This document shows, piece by piece, positions 9,851 to 17,558 of a DNA stretch of 64,000 bases. Source of the stretch: Arcanobacterium sp. (lineage in GTDB: Bacteria; Actinomycetota; Actinomycetes; Actinomycetales; Actinomycetaceae); the NCBI GenBank assembly GCA_022783665.1, contig JALFZJ010000062.1, forward strand, positions 1 to 64,000, written 5' to 3'. Below the pieces are notes generated by a model, which saw only the letters and a list, made by a program, of their open reading frames with translations, was not told the DNA's origin and searched no databases. Position 1 is the stretch's first letter. Every line of letters begins with the position of its first letter. The translations under genes and the position numbers were made by a program.

Positions 9851-10045
9851 GTAACCGTACTGCGTATCTAGGGGCGGCGCATCTCAGGGCAGCGTCGTCA
9901 TTACGCATCAAGCATCTACTGCGCTGTTTGGTGAGATGCTGGAATAGGGGCGGGCTTCGCGTGGTTGTAGAAGTAACGACGCATAGGCGAAAGAACTATG
10001 CATCATCGTGTACACACCATTTTAGTGATCAAGCGAAGGGTTGAT

Positions 10046-10570
10046 ATGACAGATCAGAGCGTCACCGCCGTCAAGACACTTGACCTCGAAAGATACCTTG
10101 GCCTGTGGTACGAAATTGCGCGCCTTCCATTGAAGTGGGAGGATGCGAACGCTACAAACGTCACCGCCCATTATTCTTTGAAAGACGACGGTAAGATCCG
10201 CGTCGATAACCGTTCCTTCGACGCAGAGGGCAAACCGGATCAGGCGATAGCTGAAGCGACCCCTGTTGATGGTGAGCCAGGGCAACTCACAGTAAACTTC
10301 TTACCGAAGTACATTCGATGGATTCCATTCACTAGTGGCGACTATTGGGTGTTGAAAATCGATCCAGACTACCAGGTTGCACTTGTGGGCACGCCCGATC
10401 ATGAAAACTTGTGGGTACTCGCCCGTGAGCCAAAGATTTCTGAATCAACGCTCACCGAATACCTTACCGAAGCGGAAGTTCAGGGTTTCGATTTGTCGAA
10501 GCTTATCCGCCCGGTTCACGATGGCCGAGTCGTCACCGATGAGATGGTAGACGACGCTGGCGGTGAGTGA
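10046..10570 (+). CDS. Lipocalin family protein (Blc-like)
   Basis: A small beta-barrel lipocalin of 174 aa. The N-terminal signature LGLWYEIARLPLKWE (GxWYEIAR) and the C-terminal YWVLKIDPDYQVALVGTPDHENLWVL region match the bacterial Blc group, which binds fatty acids or lysophospholipids. No signal peptide or lipobox is visible, so it appears cytosolic, unlike E. coli Blc. The ATG at 10046 is preceded by GCGAAGGG. An upstream in-frame ATG at 9998 lacks support. Confidence 0.9.
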   Translation: MTDQSVTAVKTLDLERYLGLWYEIARLPLKWEDANATNVTAHYSLKDDGKIRVDNRSFDAEGKPDQAIAEATPVDGEPGQLTVNFLPKYIRWIPFTSGDYWVLKIDPDYQVALVGTPDHENLWVLAREPKISESTLTEYLTEAEVQGFDLSKLIRPVHDGRVVTDEMVDDAGGE

Positions 10571-10599
10571 TGCCGCGCAGCCATAGCCGTTTACCAATA

Positions 10600-10625
10600 C
10601 GGTACAAATAAAGTTTATTGTGCCG
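10600..10625. repeat. Near-perfect palindrome between lipocalin and small ORF
   Basis: CGGTACAAATAAA (10600-10612) and TTTATTGTGCCG (10614-10625) form an imperfect 12-bp inverted repeat with an AT-rich centre. It lies 30 bp after the lipocalin stop and about 40 bp before the small ORF, so it could be a repressor site or a weak terminator. Confidence 0.4.
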
Positions 10626-10666
10626 GCTTGGCGTAGTGCTGAGTCGGCTTTAAGGAAGCGAAAACG

Positions 10667-10828
10667 ATGGACGCGAACGAAAACAAGGAGAATTTCGGGC
10701 TAGATTTTGAGCTGCCCGATGTGCCGGACGGGGTTCTTCTTGTGCCAAACCTGAAGATGGCACAAGAGCGCCTTGATGCTGAGCAAGCGGAAATTGAAGC
10801 AGAGAGAGCCGCGAAGAAACACCAGTAG
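10667..10828 (+). CDS. Small acidic hypothetical protein (53 aa)
   Basis: A 53-residue reading frame with a good ribosome binding site (AAGGAAG, about 8 bp upstream). The product begins MDANENKENFGLDFELPDVP and ends in a charged helix-forming stretch rich in Ala, Glu and Lys (QERLDAEQAEIEAERAAKKH). No domain is recognised and no membrane segment is present. It sits between the lipocalin and a broken racemase. It is supported by the ribosome site and codon use only. Confidence 0.5.
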   Translation: MDANENKENFGLDFELPDVPDGVLLVPNLKMAQERLDAEQAEIEAERAAKKHQ

Positions 10829-10989
10829 GTGGCATTAGCTGGCCGTGTAGAGTTGCTATTGAGCAGAACTTGCCTTTGGCAAGCAGCAGGCAGCAGCGGT
10901 TACTGCTCAAGATTTTGACGTCAACACGGCGTGGGCGCTGTCTGATGACATAACCTCGCAGTACACTGTGCGGGACGGAAACCGTGCCT

Positions 10990-11326
10990 AGCAATACAGC
11001 GACGAGGTTTTTCGCGGCTGTACAAGAATCTGTTCACGTTCCGGTGATCAATATCGTAATAGAGACTGTTGCTGAGCTATCGCGCCGGAAGAACAATAAT
11101 ATATGATTACGTCAAAGCTGGGCTGCAGCCGCCAGCCGAAGAGTTTTATAGTGTAATCGGTGAACTCAAGGCAAATGGTGCATCAGCAGTAATCACTGGA
11201 TGCACAGAACTTTCGATTGTACACAAGGACCTCCTCGTAGAAGATCCAGCCGTGGTTGATTCCTTGGACGCTCTTGTGCGGAAAACAATCGTTGATTCTG
11301 GACATACGCTAAAGAGCGAGGAGTGA
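10990..11326 (+). pseudogene. Aspartate/glutamate racemase family, degraded remnant
   Basis: Only pieces of the C-terminal half of an Asp/Glu racemase remain. One frame gives AAVQESVHVPVINIVIETVAEL (from about 11014), the usual stretch before the second lobe. A second, shifted frame gives IIYDYVKAG (from about 11096) and then NGASAVITGCTELSIVHKDL, whose GCTEL carries the second catalytic Cys. The section between them (roughly 50 residues in intact enzymes) and the N-terminal lobe are missing. At least two frameshifts are needed to join the parts. The last piece is open from 11069 and ends at 11326, just before the sirtuin. Confidence 0.75.
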
Positions 11327-11331
11327 ATCGA

Positions 11332-12072
11332 GTGGATCACAGTCGCGAAGGCCTGATAACTGAGCTCGGTGAGATGGTGGCAGGCTCACACAGTACCGTC
11401 TTTTTCGGTGGAGCTGGCGTGAGTACTGAGAGCGGCATCCCTGATTTTCGATCAGATACGGGGCTGTACACGATAGAGTCTGGAGGGAAATACCCGCCCG
11501 AATATATGCTCAGCCACTCGTGCTTTGTGAATCACCCTGAGGACTTCTTTGAGTTTTACCGCACCAAAATGCTCTACCCTGACGCGCATCCGAACGATAC
11601 GCACCGTGCCCTGGCCAAGCTAGAACGTAGCGGGAAGGTGAGTGGCGTCGTCACCCAAAACATCGATGGCCTCCATCAAATGGCAGGCTCAAATCGCGTG
11701 TATGAACTTCACGGCTCGGTGCATCGCAACTATTGCATGCGGTGTGGGGCAGCGTACGAGCTCGATTTCATTCTTGCCACAGAGGGTGTGCCGCACTGTG
11801 CTCAGTGTGGCGGCATCGTGAAACCGGACGTCGTGCTCTATGAGGAGGCGCTTGATGACGCCGTGGTATCCGGTGCGCTCGCGGCGATTCGCGAAGCTGA
11901 TGTGCTCATCATAGGCGGAACATCGCTTAATGTGTACCCAGCGGCGGGCATGATCCATTCTTTTCATGGTTCACATCTAGTGTTGATCAATAAGAGCGCC
12001 ACCCCTGCTGATAGTGCAGCGGATCTTGTGATTCACGATTCTCTGGGAGAGGTGTTTGCTGCCCTGCTGTAG
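11332..12072 (+). CDS. Sirtuin-type NAD-dependent protein deacylase
   Basis: A 246-aa Sir2-family enzyme that uses NAD+ to remove acyl groups from lysines. Visible motifs are GAGVSTESGIPDFRS (NAD binding), TQNIDGLHQMAGS, the catalytic His in ELHGSVHR, a CxxC...CxxC zinc site (CMRCG and CAQCG) and GTSLNVYPAAGMI. The GTG at 11332 is preferred over the GTG at 11323 because the GAGGAG site (11317-11322) is then 9 bp away. It starts right after the racemase remnant ends, so translation of the two may once have been coupled. Confidence 0.92.
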   Translation: MDHSREGLITELGEMVAGSHSTVFFGGAGVSTESGIPDFRSDTGLYTIESGGKYPPEYMLSHSCFVNHPEDFFEFYRTKMLYPDAHPNDTHRALAKLERSGKVSGVVTQNIDGLHQMAGSNRVYELHGSVHRNYCMRCGAAYELDFILATEGVPHCAQCGGIVKPDVVLYEEALDDAVVSGALAAIREADVLIIGGTSLNVYPAAGMIHSFHGSHLVLINKSATPADSAADLVIHDSLGEVFAALL

Positions 12073-12108
12073 GGGAGGGTCTGGTACGAGACGAGCATCG
12101 GTGACCGA

Positions 12109-13362
12109 TTAGAAACCCGTTGATGTAGGTTTCGGGTAATACTCTCTGAACCTCTTCGCAAGGCCAATTTCCGTGCCGATTCGGTGTTTGCGGCGCCGCA
12201 GGGCAGAATCGTGGGGATTGCGCAGCGGGTTGACCACCTTTGTGGTGAAAATCAATCGCCGCACTCTGCTACGTAGCGCCTTATCTACGATGTATTTGCG
12301 CAGAAGTAACCAGGGAATGATTGTATAGAGGCTTTCCCGTGCAGCTACTTGTTCTGGTAGCTCAGCACCGTCGAAAACATCAGCCACCATTACTTCCATA
12401 GGGTTGATTCCGGCGCCCACACAGTAGTAGCTATTGCGGCCTATTCGTGGGTTGACTTCGAGGAAATAAAACTCTCCTGTTCGTGGATCTCGCTTAACGT
12501 CGAAATTCGCGAAGCCATGGTAATCGATACTTTCTAGAAAACGCTTCGCAGGCTCGAGCAACTCCGGTATAGGTGTGGTAATCATAGCGCAGGGATTCCC
12601 AAGCATTGCGGGATGATGCTCCTCGAGGAGCACTTGCGCTGAGCAAATCATCGTCACGTGGCGATGCTGATCTACGTAAGCAGTGACGGAGTACATCGCA
12701 GTATCATCGCCGGGAATGAGTTGCTGAGCCAAGAATGTGTCTGTGAAACCAGCATCGCGAAGAGTCATCCACAGTTGGTTGAGCTCATCAGCGTCGTCAA
12801 TCCGATAGACCTTCTGGCGCCCCGCAAATTGGAGGTGCTCGTACTTTGAGCTATCTGCTGGCTTGGCGACTATCGGGAACGACATCTCGTCAGGAAGAGG
12901 CTCGGGAGCCCAATCGGGAGAATCGGCGTTGGAAAAGTCTTGGTATAGCGTTGCGGGAACTTGCATTCCCACAGTGCGCGCAATCGCTTCAAAGCCTTCT
13001 TTATTCATAACTCTCGCGATCGTGTGGCGATGAGGCATGGGCATGGCATAGTACCGTTCGAGAGCATCGCGGTGCTTGGAGAGGGCATCGATGCGCCAGT
13101 CAGTATTAGCAAGCAGGAGCAAAGGCACATTCGGATGGGCTTGATAGTGCTGTTTTGCGAGGCGGATCAGCTCATTGGCGAGCGGGGAATCTTCGTCAGC
13201 ATGAACAAACTCGTGGCGTTCAAGAATTGCGGAATCCTGTATGGCGCGTGGGTTATGGGCGGTAACCAGTAAAGAGCGAACTCCAAAAGCCTCGTGGAGC
13301 TCGCGCGCGAGAGCGTACGCACCTATATCTCCACCTAGAATCACTGGCTGAAAACGATCCAT
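12109..13362 (-). CDS. ATP-grasp carboxylate-amine ligase, possible D-Asp/D-Glu cross-bridge ligase
   Basis: A 417-aa ATP-grasp enzyme. The N-terminus FQPVILGGDIGAYALARELHE resembles the D-aspartate ligase (Asl) group, which adds a D-amino acid to the lysine of the peptidoglycan stem. The ATP-grasp core is visible as FPIVAKPADSSKYEHLQF (Lys contacts), TAYVDQHRHVTMIC, and FANFDVKRDPRTGEFYFLEV followed by NPRIGRN (metal-binding Glu and Asn). The start at 13362 follows GGAAGG. A longer reading frame to 13512 overlaps the divergent gene and is unlikely. It is divergent from a DegT-like gene and close to a FemAB gene and a broken Asp/Glu racemase. The substrate is inferred, not shown. Confidence 0.82.
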   Translation of the reverse strand: MDRFQPVILGGDIGAYALARELHEAFGVRSLLVTAHNPRAIQDSAILERHEFVHADEDSPLANELIRLAKQHYQAHPNVPLLLLANTDWRIDALSKHRDALERYYAMPMPHRHTIARVMNKEGFEAIARTVGMQVPATLYQDFSNADSPDWAPEPLPDEMSFPIVAKPADSSKYEHLQFAGRQKVYRIDDADELNQLWMTLRDAGFTDTFLAQQLIPGDDTAMYSVTAYVDQHRHVTMICSAQVLLEEHHPAMLGNPCAMITTPIPELLEPAKRFLESIDYHGFANFDVKRDPRTGEFYFLEVNPRIGRNSYYCVGAGINPMEVMVADVFDGAELPEQVAARESLYTIIPWLLLRKYIVDKALRSRVRRLIFTTKVVNPLRNPHDSALRRRKHRIGTEIGLAKRFREYYPKPTSTGF

Positions 13363-13401
13363 TGATGTGCGCACCTTCCCGTATCCACTCCTCGTAAACG
13401 T

Positions 13402-13437
13402 TATGATACGCCTGTGTCTGGTTGCCAGGCGTATAGT
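13402..13437. promoter_or_regulatory. Divergent promoter/operator with 9-bp inverted repeat
   Basis: ATACGCCTG (13406-13414) and CAGGCGTAT (13426-13434) form a perfect 9-bp inverted repeat with an 11-bp loop, between the divergent ATP-grasp and DegT-like genes. TATAGT (13432-13437) overlaps the right arm and lies 6 bp before the ATG at 13444, as expected for a -10 box of a leaderless transcript. TATCAT on the other strand (13407-13402) may serve the ATP-grasp gene. Confidence 0.5.
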
Positions 13438-13443
13438 TGACTC

Positions 13444-14715
13444 ATGGCGCACTCGGATTCTGTAACGCAGTTGAAAACGATCCTCGCGGAAAAGAGTGGC
13501 ACACGCGCACAAGACTGGTATCCGGTATTCAAGGCGCGATACGGTATGCGTGCCGTCTTCGATGCGCTGCGCGCTGTTCGTGGTGACGGCGCTGTGCTCA
13601 CGCAGCTTTTCACCTGCTGTACAGCAGTGGATCCGATCACTGCCGCTGGCTTGCGGCCGGTTTATGCGGATGTAGATGCAGATACCCTGGCGATTGATTC
13701 TCGGCTCCTCCTAGAAGGACGCCCAGTAGAGAACCTAACCACAACCACAGCGGAAAGCAGTTGGAAACCTAAGGATTATGGCCAAATTCCACCAATCTGT
13801 GCAGTGGTGTTGCAGCATACCTTTGGCATATTTGATCCCGCCGCAGATGTAGAGCTGGCAGAGCGTACGCGCCACCTCGGTGCGCTGCTCATGGAAGACA
13901 ATGCACACGGCGTCACCCTGATAGCGCGTGGGCGTAACACTGAGCCGCTCGTGGATGTGTCTGTTCATTCATTCGGGGTTGACAAGATACTCTCAGCTAC
14001 TCGGTTTGGTGGTGCGCTGTGGGTGAATCCATCACTGGCGGCGCGTGATGCTGAGCTTGATCACGCTATCCGTGTGGCTTTGTCTGCGCTTGATAAACCA
14101 GATCCGCGCGTGGGGCTCGCCGCACGGATGTATCTCACCCAGATCAGAGCGTTTGCACGCCTCCCGCGCAGTATCAGCCTTGCGCTGCGTAAAGGTTTGC
14201 AGAAGGTTCGCTTGTTCGAGCCACCTACTACGGAGGCAGAACAGCAAGGTAAGCTTGAGTATCCCAATCTTGCGATCACCGATTGGGTTGCTCGAACCGC
14301 CATGGAGCATCTCACCCGTATCGATGCTAACCTCGCGCATAGAAGCCGCATCGTACAGATTTATAGGGAGGAGTTGGTGAACGCTCCCGGTATTACGATT
14401 CCCGCCAGCGCACTCAAAGGTGAACCCCAGCCCTTGCTTCTGTTCCCTTTGCTCCTCAAGAACGAAACTGAGGCCAATGCTGCGCGCAGCGCTTCGCGTG
14501 AGAATGCTGTGCGTGCTGTGCGTTGGTATAACACGATACTATTTCCGGGAAGCATGGATGACGAAGCGTACTTCGTGCCCGAGGAGCAAGGCATTGCTGG
14601 TGAACTTACCCATCGAAGTCTAGGGCTTCCTACGGATGTCTCGCCCGCGGCTGCTCGAGCCGCCGCGAAGGCGATCGTTGCGCGAGTTGCCAAACTCGGC
14701 GGCGTCTCCAGGTAG
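13444..14715 (+). CDS. DegT/DnrJ/EryC1-type PLP-dependent aminotransferase-like protein
   Basis: A 423-aa member of the DegT/DnrJ/EryC1/StrS superfamily, which usually transaminates sugars or related ketones. The N-terminal half shows RYGMRAVFDALRA and LTQLFTCCTAVDPITAAGL, then GLRPVYADVDADTLAID. MEDNAHG has the Asp that pairs with the PLP nitrogen, and the PLP lysine is probably in VHSFGVDKILSATRFGG. No ribosome site is seen and the ATG may start the transcript. It lies 56 bp upstream of the FemAB gene. Whether it acts on a sugar, an amino acid or a cell-wall precursor cannot be told. Confidence 0.75.
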   Translation: MAHSDSVTQLKTILAEKSGTRAQDWYPVFKARYGMRAVFDALRAVRGDGAVLTQLFTCCTAVDPITAAGLRPVYADVDADTLAIDSRLLLEGRPVENLTTTTAESSWKPKDYGQIPPICAVVLQHTFGIFDPAADVELAERTRHLGALLMEDNAHGVTLIARGRNTEPLVDVSVHSFGVDKILSATRFGGALWVNPSLAARDAELDHAIRVALSALDKPDPRVGLAARMYLTQIRAFARLPRSISLALRKGLQKVRLFEPPTTEAEQQGKLEYPNLAITDWVARTAMEHLTRIDANLAHRSRIVQIYREELVNAPGITIPASALKGEPQPLLLFPLLLKNETEANAARSASRENAVRAVRWYNTILFPGSMDDEAYFVPEEQGIAGELTHRSLGLPTDVSPAAARAAAKAIVARVAKLGGVSR

Positions 14716-14771
14716 AATCGGCGTCAGAGCCTTACCAGCAATACAACGTAACGAACTCGTGAAGGAGCCCG

Positions 14772-15821
14772 ATGCCCGTCATAGACGTAAACGGTTCAGA
14801 TGCCGAAAAGCTACTTGCTGAATACGAACACTTCGTAGCGCACAGCCCCTATGGCCATATGATGCAGTCGGTAAACTGGGCGAAGGTCAAGGATAACTGG
14901 AGCGCAGACTATGTGTATCTGCGCGGAGATGACGGCGAAATTGCGGCTGGAATGTCGATCATTTCGATATCTAATGACGGCGGAGAGAGCGCATTCCTGT
15001 ATGCGCCGCGAGGCCCTGTGTGTGATTTCCGTGATCTCGGACTTGTGGAGCGCCTTGTAGAGGAAGCGACGCCGGTGGTTGAAAAGCGCCACGGGTTTGT
15101 GCTCCGTATCGATCCAGAAATGGCATACACCGCCCCCGAATTGCCTGAACGAATACGTGCAGTGCCGTGGAATGATGGTGCTTTTGTGTTGCGAACGATG
15201 GAAGAAACGGATGCGCACGCTTTTTCTCAACCACCTATGAATATGGTGGCAGACCTTGTGGGCAAAGATGCAGATACAGTGCTTGAAACCTATCCGAGTA
15301 AGACGCGTGGGAAGATTCGCAAGCCGTTCAAATCCGGTATATCTACGAGCTCGGTTACGGTGGCTGATACGGATTTCAGTGCTGCGCTTGATGCTTTTTA
15401 CGAGCTGACTGGTGTAATGGCTGAGCGCCAAGGAATCACTCATCGGCCACGCGAATACTTCGAGCGATTGCTATACGCCTTTCCCGGAGCGCGCTTGTAT
15501 ATCACCAAGCATGAGAGTGGCGAAGTACTCGCCAGTTCAATCGTCGTGAATTACAACCGCAAAGCGTTCTACATGTATGCAGCCTCATCAAATGAGATGC
15601 GTAACCTGCGCCCGAACGATCAAATGAATTTCGTTGCGATTCAAGATGCTATCCGTAGCGGCATGAACGAATACGATATGGGCGGCATTTTCATGGCAGA
15701 CGACGCTGACGGGCTTTACAGTTTTAAGAAACAGTTCTGTGGCGCAGAGGGCTTACGCTCAATGGTTGGCGAGTTGGATCTTATATTTGACGCTGCGAAG
15801 TATCGTGAATTTGTGAGCTGA
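14772..15821 (+). CDS. FemAB/FemX-family peptidyltransferase
   Basis: A 349-aa GNAT-fold transferase of the FemABX family, which moves an amino acid from aminoacyl-tRNA to the side chain of the peptidoglycan precursor. Typical features are HSPYGHMMQSVNWAKVKDNW at the N-terminus, the Lys/Arg-rich PSKTRGKIRKPFKSG in the centre, and EYDMGGIFMADDADGLYSFKK near residue 300 with the family-typical GLYSFKKQFCG. AAGGAGCCC precedes the ATG. There is no coiled-coil insertion, so it is the FemX/MurM-like short form. The amino acid transferred is unknown. L-Lys would fit L-Lys-L-Lys-D-Glu type bridges known in related genera. Confidence 0.88.
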   Translation: MPVIDVNGSDAEKLLAEYEHFVAHSPYGHMMQSVNWAKVKDNWSADYVYLRGDDGEIAAGMSIISISNDGGESAFLYAPRGPVCDFRDLGLVERLVEEATPVVEKRHGFVLRIDPEMAYTAPELPERIRAVPWNDGAFVLRTMEETDAHAFSQPPMNMVADLVGKDADTVLETYPSKTRGKIRKPFKSGISTSSVTVADTDFSAALDAFYELTGVMAERQGITHRPREYFERLLYAFPGARLYITKHESGEVLASSIVVNYNRKAFYMYAASSNEMRNLRPNDQMNFVAIQDAIRSGMNEYDMGGIFMADDADGLYSFKKQFCGAEGLRSMVGELDLIFDAAKYREFVS

Positions 15822-15960
15822 AGCAGGCCACAGGCGGCAGATCAAGAGCACGTGTAGCCCGAGATTCTGGAAATTCTAAAGCGCCGTCGTATTGTTGCCT
15901 GCAGTGCGGAAGCGTTCGCATGCTCTTGCCTTATCGTTTCTAATAAGAGCTGTGTGCTAA

Positions 15961-16362
15961 TTATGCCCTGCTAATATCAGTGAGTGAAAAGTCGTTACCT
16001 TTGTAGAGCAAAGGTAGACCCGTGACTTGCGCTGCAGCATACGATAAGCAATCTCCAAAACTGAGGTTTGCCTGATGGCTCCCTTTGCCAAAGCGCAGCC
16101 ATGCTTTAAGAGCGATATGGGTCATGTCCTCAGTAAATGGAACAACTGAAACCTTCAGATCCTGAATAAGGTTGAGTGCTGAAGTGGCGTAAAACTGTTC
16201 ACCGCCTGATAGGTGGTCTTTCGCAGAAGCTACAATGAGCGTTTCAGTGAGCGTGGCAGCGCTGATAAACAACTCGGGCGCGTTATACATCTGAAACAAG
16301 TAGTACTCAGCATCGTCTTCACCTGTAATAACTGCGATTATCGCAGAAGTGTCTAGGATCAT
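15961..16362 (-). CDS. vapC: VapC-type PIN-domain toxin
   Basis: A PIN-domain ribonuclease of 133 aa, toxin of a type II toxin-antitoxin pair. Acidic active-site residues are in MILDTSAIIAVITGEDDAE (Asp4), in LTETLIVAS (Glu near 40) and in FGDCLSYAAA (Asp near 103). The LLYKGNDF end is typical of VapC, and length is normal. Its ATG overlaps the stop of the antitoxin by 4 bp, so the two are translationally coupled. Confidence 0.92.
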   Translation of the reverse strand: MILDTSAIIAVITGEDDAEYYLFQMYNAPELFISAATLTETLIVASAKDHLSGGEQFYATSALNLIQDLKVSVVPFTEDMTHIALKAWLRFGKGSHQANLSFGDCLSYAAAQVTGLPLLYKGNDFSLTDISRA

Positions 16363-16637
16363 GCGGGCAAACCATTCTCGTCGTACAACAACTCGTCGAT
16401 ATCTTCTGGCATAACGCCTGTATTGATGTGCCTGGCGTTGTAAGAACGTGCTTTGGTGATGTATCTCTTGTGCAAATCTTCGAATGATTGCTGATTCTTA
16501 CGAGCCTTTGCAGCCTTGATTCTCTCCAGACGCTCCTCAAGAGCTGTACGAATAGCCACTGTGAGAGATTCCTCTGCGATGCTAGCCACCTCGCGGGCGA
16601 GCCTATCCGTGTCCTGATCCTTGATGCTCAATGCCAT
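16359..16637 (-). CDS. vapB: VapB-type antitoxin
   Basis: A 92-aa antitoxin with an N-terminal ALSIKDQDTDRLAREVA segment like PSK/VapB ribbon-helix proteins, followed by a charged helix (LEERLERIKAAKARKN) and a C-terminal tail expected to wrap the toxin. It is the first gene of the pair, with the toxin start overlapping its stop by 4 bp, and a repeat-rich AT tract directly upstream. Confidence 0.88.
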   Translation of the reverse strand: MALSIKDQDTDRLAREVASIAEESLTVAIRTALEERLERIKAAKARKNQQSFEDLHKRYITKARSYNARHINTGVMPEDIDELLYDENGLPA

Positions 16638-16639
16638 GC

Positions 16640-16679
16640 GTATATACTATATGGTTGATCTATATACTACAAGGTATAC
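16640..16679. promoter_or_regulatory. Candidate vapBC operator with repeats
   Basis: The AT-rich stretch holds two near-identical 10-mers, TATATACTAT (16641-16650) and TATATACTAC (16661-16670), exactly 20 bp apart. It also has the palindromes GTATATAC (16640-16647) and GTATAC (16674-16679). Helical phasing of two turns and position just upstream of vapB suit cooperative binding by an autorepressing VapB-VapC complex. The divergent phosphatase gene starts 30 bp away and could be co-regulated. Confidence 0.5.
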
Positions 16680-16708
16680 ATCGGTGATGTGTCTGGTAGG
16701 GTTGCGAT

Positions 16709-17245
16709 ATGGCTTATGAAATCCTTGTAGTATGCACTGGCAACATTTGCAGATCACCGATGGGTGAAATCATTTTGCGCGAAGAGTTCGCCCGCGCTGG
16801 TATTGACGAGCACGGTTTGGTGAGCGGCGCAGGCAACATTCGCGATGCTGCAGGGGTGAGGGAGTTTGCAGGCAGTGCCGCGATAGACGGCGTGCGCGTA
16901 CGATCGGCAGGGGTAAGCGACGAAGAGCACGGCAATGGAATTGATCACCGCGCACGCAAGGTGCTTGACGAAGCAGGATATCGCAAGGGTCGCGTGGGAG
17001 TAGCGCATCGGGTCACAGCCCAGGAGCTGTTGGGGTCGGATCTGATACTTGCGATGACGGCGAGCCACCGCGCGTCTCTCATTCGTATGGCGAAGCAGGT
17101 GGGTGCGGATCCGTCAAAGATCCGCATGTGGCGCGAGACGGATGTGCCCGATCCTTGGTATGGTGACCTTTCTGATTTCTACGACACTCTGGACGTCATT
17201 CAAACCGGCGCCAAAAAGCTCGTCGACGAGCTCATGAGGAGTTAA
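16709..17245 (+). CDS. Low-molecular-weight protein-tyrosine phosphatase
   Basis: A 178-aa cytosolic phosphatase. The P-loop CTGNICRSPMGE (Cys10, Arg16) opens the protein and the general-acid Asp is in DVPDPWYG near residue 145. An insertion of about 20 residues (residues 45-65, GVREFAGSAAIDGVRV) makes it longer than the usual 150-160 aa. Actinobacterial relatives act on phosphotyrosine in capsule synthesis or host signalling. The role here is unknown. It is divergent from vapBC with only about 70 bp between the starts. Confidence 0.92.
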   Translation: MAYEILVVCTGNICRSPMGEIILREEFARAGIDEHGLVSGAGNIRDAAGVREFAGSAAIDGVRVRSAGVSDEEHGNGIDHRARKVLDEAGYRKGRVGVAHRVTAQELLGSDLILAMTASHRASLIRMAKQVGADPSKIRMWRETDVPDPWYGDLSDFYDTLDVIQTGAKKLVDELMRS

Positions 17246-17314
17246 CGCCTGAAAGTGTGGATATTTACAAAAATAAGGCCTTAAAAATGTGGATTCTCGC
17301 ATTTTTCAGGCGTT
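17244..17314. repeat. 11-bp inverted repeat enclosing a palindrome
   Basis: AACGCCTGAAA (17244-17254) and TTTCAGGCGTT (17304-17314) are perfect complements 49 bp apart. They enclose the palindrome TAAGGCCTTA (17274-17283) and two copies of TGTGGAT (17257-17263 and 17289-17295). It overlaps the phosphatase stop and may be a terminator with a long loop, or the edge of a lost mobile element. No gene fits between here and 17400. Confidence 0.4.
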
Positions 17315-17399
17315 CAGTGTAGTTCGAGCGTTTTACGCGAAGGTATCCAGCCGAGCAAATGCGGATGGTGGGTGATCAGATTCTGTGTAGAATCTGTCC

Positions 17400-17558
17400 A
17401 TGGGAGTATCGCATACGTACGGTCTTGATTGGATTGACGAAGATAAGCTTTTCGAAATCACTCGAAAAACCTTTTCCAAGGTATTCGAGCGCAAGCGCAG
17501 TAAACCTTTGCCTAGGCGAAGGTTACTACACTTGAGGGGTTTGGATGACGCTTGTTGA
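17400..17558 (+). CDS. Short ORF (52 aa), possible gene fragment
   Basis: A 52-residue frame beginning MGVSHTYGLDWIDEDKLFEI and ending at a basic stretch. No clear ribosome site is present. The opening vaguely recalls the N-terminus of Eco47II/Sau96I-like type II restriction enzymes (aromatic-hydrophobic, then DEDLF), but this is only an impression. It overlaps the excisionase-like remnant by 14 bp in another frame. It is probably part of a decayed segment. Confidence 0.25.
   Translation: MGVSHTYGLDWIDEDKLFEITRKTFSKVFERKRSKPLPRRRLLHLRGLDDAC

Noticed and set aside
10650-10994. 114-codon minus-strand frame over the small ORF
   Set aside because: It is antisense to the 53-codon ORF with a better ribosome site and to the racemase remnant, and has no recognisable features.
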